Of a stretch of DNA of 10,945 nucleotides, positions 7,537 through 10,945 are shown piece by piece (position 1 is the stretch's first letter; every line of letters starts with the position of its first letter). Made by a program: the position numbers and the translations under genes. Origin of the DNA: Desulfatitalea sp. (GTDB lineage: Bacteria > Desulfobacterota > Desulfobacteria > Desulfobacterales > Desulfosarcinaceae); the NCBI GenBank assembly GCA_013041835.1, contig JABDRH010000163.1:1-10945 (forward strand), given 5' to 3'. Under the pieces are notes generated by a model, which ran no database searches, was not told the DNA's origin, and saw only the letters and a program-made list of their open reading frames with translations.

Positions 7537-7585
7537 ATGGATCGGCGCATGAAAATGTGACGTTATTTTTGATCGATCCCTACGG

Positions 7586-7840
7586 CTAAAAATCTTCCAG
7601 AATATCAAATCTTTTGATGTGAATACTTTTAAAAGCCTTTTGATTGCGCTTCACCGGTCCTGTTGCTTTTATGGATTTCTGAGCAAAGTCAAGAAACTTT
7701 TCTCCGTTTTCAATAACATATTCCTCGTCGTCCGTAGCAAAAAGCGCGACTTCAGAAATCCTGCCTGAATCATCCCATTGGATGGGGGTGACGATACCGG
7801 TCAGGGTCTCGGTTGCAAGGGCTGTTTTTCTTTTTTGCAT
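7586..7840 (-). CDS. Small cytoplasmic protein, possibly OB-fold-like (84 aa)
   Basis: The start at 7840 (MQKRK) is chosen because GGAGGAG lies about 8 bases before it; a TTG at 7876 would extend the protein by 12 residues but has no ribosome site. There is no signal peptide. After a basic N terminus comes a beta-rich pattern: TLTGIVTPIQW, VALFATDDEEYVIE, a short helix KFLDFAQ, then SIKATGPVKR and SIHIKRFDIL. TGxV, a GPV-type middle strand and a terminal hydrophobic strand suggest a small OB-like barrel; this is inferred from pattern, not a recognised family. A near-consensus -24/-12 promoter lies about 130 bases upstream. It faces rtcR convergently and is transcribed in the same direction as the sigma-54 activator upstream of it. 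Confidence 0.82.
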   Translation of the reverse strand: MQKRKTALATETLTGIVTPIQWDDSGRISEVALFATDDEEYVIENGEKFLDFAQKSIKATGPVKRNQKAFKSIHIKRFDILEDF

Positions 7841-7918
7841 CGTGAAACTCCTCCCGGGGTTCCGGCATCGGGTCAAGGTATTTTGGGCTGTCGAGGTCGG
7901 CAGATATTTTGTTTTTTC

Positions 7919-7934
7919 TAACCGGCTTCGGTTA
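7919..7934 (-). promoter_or_regulatory. Leader hairpin of the 84-residue gene
   Basis: TAACCG and CGGTTA form a perfect 6-bp stem with a 4-base loop, about 30 bases after the predicted sigma-54 transcription start and 80 bases before the start codon. On the minus strand it is followed by an A-rich stretch rather than Ts, so it is not a terminator. It may protect the 5' end of the mRNA; the role is not shown. Confidence 0.3.
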
Positions 7935-7972
7935 CAAAGCGCCCCTCTTGGACTTATTATATAGCCCGCTTA

Positions 7973-7989
7973 AGCAAATGCCGTGCCCG
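7973..7989 (-). promoter_or_regulatory. Sigma-54 (-24/-12) promoter for the 84-residue gene
   Basis: The minus strand reads CGGGCACGGCATTTGCT. Against the RpoN consensus YTGGCACGrNNNTTGCW only the second base differs; the essential GG and GC have the correct 10-base separation. Transcription would begin near 7962, leaving a leader of about 120 bases before the ATG at 7840. A sigma-54 activator gene lies just upstream, the natural candidate regulator. Confidence 0.75.
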
Positions 7990-8074
7990 ATTTTCAATCA
8001 GTGTCATCCTTAGGTTTATGCAATTCACGCCAGAAAAGTGCTGAAGCTGTTGTTCCGTTATTGGTCCACGAATG

Positions 8075-8091
8075 ATTGCCCGTGCGGCAAT
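8075..8091. promoter_or_regulatory. Dyad ATTGCC-N5-GGCAAT, candidate activator-binding site
   Basis: A perfect 6-bp dyad with a 5-base spacer (ATTGCC CGTGC GGCAAT), the geometry used by NtrC-type Fis-HTH activators. Its centre lies about 95 bases upstream of the -24 element at 7986-7988, a usual enhancer distance. Its half-site recurs in the dyad at 9762-9781 beside the activator's own gene. The dyad is seen; binding is inference. Confidence 0.45.
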
Positions 8092-8095
8092 TAGA

Positions 8096-8114
8096 AAATA
8101 ACCTATTGTTATTT
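8096..8114. promoter_or_regulatory. Second dyad AAATAAC-N5-GTTATTT
   Basis: A perfect 7-bp dyad with a 5-base spacer. Its centre is 22 bases (about two helical turns) from the centre of the dyad at 8075-8091, so both would sit on the same DNA face. Its half-site sequence differs and is AT-rich, so it may be a weaker or separate site, or chance. Confidence 0.3.
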
Positions 8115-8211
8115 AATAAAAATATTCGCTAAGAATCTCGAATTCCGGTTTGGTGAAGATAGGAACAAAGTGTTCTCTTTTTTAACCGGAGGAGTTTTTT
8201 TGCCGAGACCC

Positions 8212-9642
8212 TTAAACACCGGATTGATGAGTCGAGTCACCGTTGTCTTTATACTGCTCCTTACGGATGCCGTATTTGCTCATCAGTTTGTGAAGTTGCC
8301 GTGTGCTCACGCCGGCTTCGGCGGCTGAGGCATTGATTCGCCCCTTGTTGCGGGTGACGAGGTCTTCGATATAGCGCCGTTCAAAGTCCTTCAGGGCAAG
8401 TTGACGCGCTTCGGCCAGGGGCATGGTTGTATCCACGGTAAAGATGGTAGGCGCCCCATCGTGGTCGAAAAGCTCCTTGGGAAAGCTTTCCGGCTTCAGA
8501 ATGGAACTGTTTTCCAGAATGTAGGCCCGTTCGATCAGGTTCTCCAGTTCGCGCACATTTCCCGGCCACTCATAGTGGGACAACGCTTCAATCACATGGG
8601 CATGCAGCCCTCCGATATCTTTTTGCAGTTCCCGATTCAGGCGCTTGAGAAACAGGTCCGCCAAATAGGGCAGATCCTCTATGCGGTCGCGCAATGGCGG
8701 AATGATAATGGGAAAAACATTGAGCCTATAGTAAAGATCTTTGCGAAAGCCTCCCTCGTCGCAAAGCTGCTTTAAATCCGCATTGGTCGCGGCAATGACC
8801 CTGGCGTTGGTTGAGATGTTCTCTTCTCCGCCAACATGGCTGAAGGTGCCGTCCTGCAAGACTTGCAGCAGTTTGACCTGGGCTGAAGGCGTCAAGGTGC
8901 CGATCTCATCCAAAAAGATAGTCCCACCGTTGGCGATTTCGAATTTGCCCATTTTTTTGCGAATCGCACCGGTAAACGCCCCCTTTTCGTGACCGAACAA
9001 TTCGCTTTCCAACAGGGTGTCCGGGATCGCGCCACAATGGACACTGATGAATTGCGCTTTCTGGCGGTTGCTGTGCTGGTGAATCAGTTTGGCCAAGACG
9101 CTTTTCCCTGTGCCGGTTTCACCGGACAAAAGGACAGTGGTTTTGGTGGATGCCACCGAGCGGATTTTTTTGAATACATCCACCATCGCTTCGCTTTTGG
9201 TCTGCACCACCTCCAGGGCGTCAGATTTCCAGAACCGATCGCGCAAATAATCCAGCTCTGACTGGCTTAGAATTGACCGAGCGATCGTTTCGGTGACAAG
9301 ATTCACCTCCTCCCGGTTCAGCGGATAGGTGACATAGTCATGCGCGCCGGCCTTGACCAGAACAACAGCCTGGCGGATGCGCGATTGGGGAACCATGATC
9401 ACCATGGCAACCGATGGAAACCTGACTTTCATACCCAACATCGCCTGTTCGGGCGATGTCGGTGTCTGCACGTTTCCCAGCACATCAATATCGATGAAAA
9501 CCATGTCGTGGTGATGACGCTCCAGTACCGGAAAAGCTTTTTCAAGACAGTCCGACCAGGCAATTCGGAGCCCGGATGGAAAATGAGTTTCCAAAATCTC
9601 CGAATGGTCGTTTTTAGCTGTGATTACCAAAACTGATTTCAT
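8212..9642 (-). CDS. Sigma-54 activator with degenerate receiver domain
   Basis: This is a 476-residue NtrC-family activator that remodels RNA polymerase-sigma54 by ATP hydrolysis. The start at 9642 is chosen because GGAGG lies 4 bases before it and MKSVLVI begins a receiver-like strand. Residues 1-120 resemble a receiver: Asp51 in MVFIDID could be the phospho-site, but the N-terminal acidic pair is missing (VLVITAKND), the switch Thr is Pro85 (VIMVPQ) and the conserved Lys is Tyr106 (YVTYPL). Phosphorylation control is therefore doubtful. The AAA+ domain is complete: Walker A GETGTGKS (174-181), GAFTGA (221-226), Walker B IFLDE (242-246) and the arginine region FRKDLYYRLNVF. A C-terminal Fis-type helix-turn-helix (INASAAEAGVSTRQLHKLM) follows. 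No histidine kinase is nearby. Two genes with sigma-54 promoters flank it. Confidence 0.93.
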   Translation of the reverse strand: MKSVLVITAKNDHSEILETHFPSGLRIAWSDCLEKAFPVLERHHHDMVFIDIDVLGNVQTPTSPEQAMLGMKVRFPSVAMVIMVPQSRIRQAVVLVKAGAHDYVTYPLNREEVNLVTETIARSILSQSELDYLRDRFWKSDALEVVQTKSEAMVDVFKKIRSVASTKTTVLLSGETGTGKSVLAKLIHQHSNRQKAQFISVHCGAIPDTLLESELFGHEKGAFTGAIRKKMGKFEIANGGTIFLDEIGTLTPSAQVKLLQVLQDGTFSHVGGEENISTNARVIAATNADLKQLCDEGGFRKDLYYRLNVFPIIIPPLRDRIEDLPYLADLFLKRLNRELQKDIGGLHAHVIEALSHYEWPGNVRELENLIERAYILENSSILKPESFPKELFDHDGAPTIFTVDTTMPLAEARQLALKDFERRYIEDLVTRNKGRINASAAEAGVSTRQLHKLMSKYGIRKEQYKDNGDSTHQSGV

Positions 9643-9761
9643 AAAGCCTCCATGATGCCGGAGCGCACATGAGGGTATAGGCAAAAAATATAGCCGGAAA
9701 AACCAGGGCAATGCTATTCCGGGCTTTTGGGCAACCTCCTTTTATTAAAGACCCACATAAC

Positions 9762-9781
9762 TGGCAATGCTTTTATTGACA
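9762..9781. promoter_or_regulatory. Imperfect dyad TGGCAAT-N6-ATTGACA
   Basis: Seven-base arms match at 6 of 7 positions. The half-site ATTGCC/GGCAAT is the same as in the perfect dyad at 8075-8091, although the spacer is 6 rather than 5. It lies about 240 bases upstream of the sigma-54 promoter at 10004 and overlaps a possible -35 of the activator gene, so it could serve both activation and autoregulation. Confidence 0.35.
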
Positions 9782-9869
9782 ATCTTTTTAATGCTCAGAT
9801 TTATAGGAATTCTTGTATCCGAATCCATCAAAATTCAGAATTTAACGTTCAATATAATTTTTATTTTAA

Positions 9870-9882
9870 TATCAAATAATTA
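9870..9882 (+). promoter_or_regulatory. IHF-like site
   Basis: TATCAAATAATTA matches the IHF core WATCAANNNNTTR at every fixed position and sits in an AT-rich tract, as IHF sites do. It lies between the dyad at 9762-9781 and the -24/-12 promoter at 10004, where DNA bending would help an enhancer-bound activator reach sigma-54 polymerase. In AT-rich DNA chance matches are common. Confidence 0.4.
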
Positions 9883-9935
9883 GAATAGATACCCACTGCT
9901 CCCCATGAACGACGCGTCAGGTCAACGTCGAAAAA

Positions 9936-9957
9936 CGGAATCATCAGTTCCGATGAT
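9936..9957. promoter_or_regulatory. Overlapping dyads before the sigma-54 promoter
   Basis: ATCATC (9940-9945) and GATGAT (9952-9957) form a perfect 6-bp dyad, and CGGAA (9936-9940) with TTCCG (9948-9952) forms a second, overlapping 5-bp dyad. The pair ends about 47 bases before the -24 element. It could be a regulator site; the sequence differs from the GGCAAT sites. Confidence 0.3.
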
Positions 9958-10003
9958 CGACCGTATTGAACAATAATTGTAATTGTATCGATGTGTTATG
10001 TGT

Positions 10004-10020
10004 CTGGCATGCATCTTGTT
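10004..10020 (+). promoter_or_regulatory. Sigma-54 (-24/-12) promoter for the exported 95-residue protein
   Basis: CTGGCATGCATCTTGTT fits YTGGCACGrNNNTTGCW with the invariant GG and correct spacing; deviations are T for C at position 7, C at the purine position 9, and GT instead of GC at -12. Transcription would start near 10031, about 63 bases before the ATG. The -12 mismatch makes it weaker than the promoter at 7973-7989. Confidence 0.55.
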
Positions 10021-10093
10021 AAGCTTTTCAGCGTTTTCCGTCCCGTATCAATTGGGGATCACTTTATCATAATCCGAAAATGGAGGCATTGAA

Positions 10094-10381
10094 ATGAAAG
10101 GGTATAACAAAAAGCGATTGGCCGTTACCGTGTTGGTGATGATTTTTTCCATGATGGCCGTACCGGTTTTCGCCGGCCAAGTCACCCTAACCGGAATGGT
10201 GACCGATGATTTCCAGGTCATCGACGACCATGGGCAAAGCTATGATATCGCAGAAACCGCCAAGGGAGAAGAGATGGTGGAAAAAGCCGCTGGCAAAACC
10301 GTAAAAGTAACCGGCACGCTGGAAGAAGATGGCGACATGAGAACCCTTGTCGTGGCATCCTTTACAATTGTAGCGGAATAG
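10094..10381 (+). CDS. Exported small protein, possibly OB-fold-like (95 aa)
   Basis: A clear Sec signal peptide (MKGYNKKRLAV, hydrophobic core LVMIFSMMAVPV, cleavage likely after VFA at residue 27) leads to a mature protein of about 68 residues, presumably periplasmic. The mature part is beta-rich: VTLTGMVTDDFQVID, SYDIAET, a helix KGEEMVEKAA, then KTVKVTGTLEE and LVVASFTIV. The TGxV...VxVTGTL layout resembles small OB-fold proteins of the periplasm, but I do not assign a named family. No Cys, so not a lipoprotein. GGAGG is 7 bases before the ATG. It has a sigma-54-type promoter upstream and a strong hairpin after the stop, so it is probably monocistronic. Confidence 0.88.
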   Translation: MKGYNKKRLAVTVLVMIFSMMAVPVFAGQVTLTGMVTDDFQVIDDHGQSYDIAETAKGEEMVEKAAGKTVKVTGTLEEDGDMRTLVVASFTIVAE

Positions 10382-10393
10382 GCCTAGCCCAGG

Positions 10394-10430
10394 ACCGGGC
10401 GCCTCGTTTTCCAACCCAGGCGCCCGGTTT
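10394..10430 (+). terminator. Intrinsic terminator-like hairpin after the exported-protein gene
   Basis: CCGGGCGCCT (10395-10404) pairs perfectly with AGGCGCCCGG (10418-10427), extended by one A-T pair, with a 13-base loop and a short TTT run. It begins 13 bases after the stop codon. The stem is very stable; the T run is short, so termination may be partial. Confidence 0.7.
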
Positions 10431-10461
10431 CAAGTGATTGCCGCTTATGCGTCCCCTTCTT

Positions 10462-10492
10462 CGGGTAGTGTTATGCCAGCGCATCATACCCG
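10462..10492 (+). promoter_or_regulatory. Hairpin upstream of the kamA-like gene
   Basis: CGGGTA (10462-10467) pairs with TACCCG (10487-10492), and inside it ATGC (10473-10476) pairs with GCAT (10481-10484), giving a two-part stem with an unequal internal loop. It lies about 80 bases before the kamA-like start. It may be part of the mRNA leader or an operator; no promoter of high quality was found beside it. Confidence 0.3.
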
Positions 10493-10574
10493 CTAAAGGT
10501 TAATTGCGCAAAGAATCTATTTACGTCACCTTACTGAGAAGTAAATATTTTCCCAACAGGAGGGAATCTAAAAC

Positions 10575-10945
10575 ATGCACCTTCATGCCAGACGCAGACA
10601 AAGCCCGAAAACAGAACAAAAAGGCAGTGTCGCCAACCAGACACTTGCGGAAGTAGAAGAGGAGCCTCCCAGCCAATCACAGAGCACCATTTCCCGCACC
10701 CGTTCCATCACCCAACCGCTTTCCGATGTGCCTTTAAAGTCCGCCAATACCGAAACCAATCATCTCCGTCGCAGATTCAAGCAGTCATTCTATCCTGAAA
10801 TCAGCGACCGCCAGTGGGACGACTGGCGATGGCAGGTCGCCAACCGCATTCAAACCACCGCGCGGTTGCAACGCTTTATCACCTTGCTGCCGGAAGAACA
10901 AATGGCCCTTGAGGGACAAGCCATTGCTTTACCGTTGTCCATTAC
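10575..10945 (+). CDS. Lysine 2,3-aminomutase (KamA) family protein, N-terminal part
   Basis: This frame is open to the window edge: 123 residues from the ATG at 10575, with AGGAGGG (10558-10564) 10 bases before it. Residues about 1-70 are a polar Gln/Ser/Thr/Arg-rich extension. From about residue 73 the sequence (FYPEISDRQWDDWRWQ, then NRI, LQRFITLLPEEQ and ALPLSIT) matches the start of KamA-type radical-SAM, PLP-dependent aminomutases, which move the lysine alpha-amino group to form beta-lysine. The radical-SAM Cys cluster and PLP lysine lie beyond the window, so substrate (lysine, glutamate or arginine) cannot be decided. beta-Lysine is a precursor of the osmolyte N-acetyl-beta-lysine, or feeds lysine fermentation. 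Confidence 0.85.
   Translation, partial: MHLHARRRQSPKTEQKGSVANQTLAEVEEEPPSQSQSTISRTRSITQPLSDVPLKSANTETNHLRRRFKQSFYPEISDRQWDDWRWQVANRIQTTARLQRFITLLPEEQMALEGQAIALPLSI

Larger units (their letters stand above)
7841..8211. other. Intergenic region with a sigma-54 promoter and tandem dyads
   Basis: This is 371 bases without a convincing gene, between the 84-residue gene and the sigma-54 activator (both on the minus strand). It contains the minus-strand -24/-12 promoter (7973-7989), a leader hairpin (7919-7924 with 7929-7934, TAACCG/CGGTTA) and two dyads (8075-8091 and 8096-8114). GAACA/TGTTC followed by a T run (8163-8182, plus strand) is a weak terminator-like hairpin facing away from both genes. 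No clear terminator for the activator was found, so some read-through into the small gene is possible. Confidence 0.6.
9643..10093. other. Divergent regulatory region between the activator and the exported-protein gene
   Basis: This is 451 bases without a convincing gene. It is markedly AT-rich from about 9770 to 9890 and carries, in order, an imperfect dyad (9762-9781), an IHF-like site (9870-9882), overlapping small dyads (9936-9957) and a -24/-12 promoter (10004-10020). For the activator on the minus strand, TTGTCA (9781-9776) with TATGTG 17 bases later is a possible weak promoter that overlaps the dyad. GGCAATGCT occurs twice (9707-9715 and 9763-9771). Confidence 0.6.

Noticed and set aside
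8200..8328. Plus-strand TTG reading frame with GGAGGAG before it and a signal-peptide-like start, antisense to the activator's C terminus.
   Set aside because: It lies almost wholly opposite the conserved helix-turn-helix coding region, uses a TTG start and is only 42 codons; the hydrophobic run is a plausible by-product of the antisense frame.
10461..10477. GG-N10-GC match (TCGGGTAGTGTTATGCC) before the kamA-like gene as a sigma-54 promoter.
   Set aside because: Only the GG and GC and few other positions fit the consensus; the match is better explained by the hairpin that occupies the same bases.

Overview
The window most resembles a sulfate-reducing or related Desulfobacterota (deltaproteobacterial) chromosome. 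This is an inference from gene content: a gatC-gatA-mutL run, an endonuclease-type MutL, several sigma-54 activators and sigma-54-type promoters, and a KamA-family aminomutase. No rRNA, tRNA, CRISPR array or insertion sequence was seen.

Region 1 (1-4413, + strand) is a compact housekeeping cluster. It holds the C-terminal part of a SPOR-domain protein, gatC and gatA (two subunits of the tRNA-dependent amidotransferase), an unrecognised 61-residue protein, and mutL. gatB is not present here.

Region 2 (4463-7403) is an RNA 3'-end repair locus with visible damage. rtcA (RNA 3'-phosphate cyclase, - strand) looks intact. Directly after its stop lies a short piece matching only the C-terminal tail of the RNA ligase RtcB, so nearly all of rtcB appears deleted. 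Divergent from rtcA is rtcR, the CARF/AAA+ sigma-54 activator of rtc genes. Its reading frame is split by a -1 shift exactly at an A AAA AAG slippery heptamer, and the codon where translation should begin is ATC instead of ATG. Joined across the shift it would be about 530 residues, close to the E. coli RtcR length as I recall it. No -24/-12 promoter was found before rtcA, but its leader can form two mutually exclusive hairpins.

Region 3 (7404-10427) looks like a small sigma-54 regulatory island. A sigma-54 activator with a degenerate receiver domain (8212-9642, -) sits between two small proteins: an 84-residue cytoplasmic protein (7586-7840, -) and a 95-residue exported protein (10094-10381, +). 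Both are beta-rich and might be OB-fold-like. Each has its own recognisable -24/-12 promoter, with dyads upstream. The dyads share a GGCAAT/ATTGCC half-site. On the exported-protein side a consensus-like IHF site lies between the dyad and the promoter. The parsimonious reading is that the orphan activator controls both genes, but this is inferred from layout and motifs only.

Region 4 (10428-10945, +) has a structured leader and the N-terminal 123 residues of a lysine 2,3-aminomutase (KamA) family radical-SAM enzyme, cut by the window edge.
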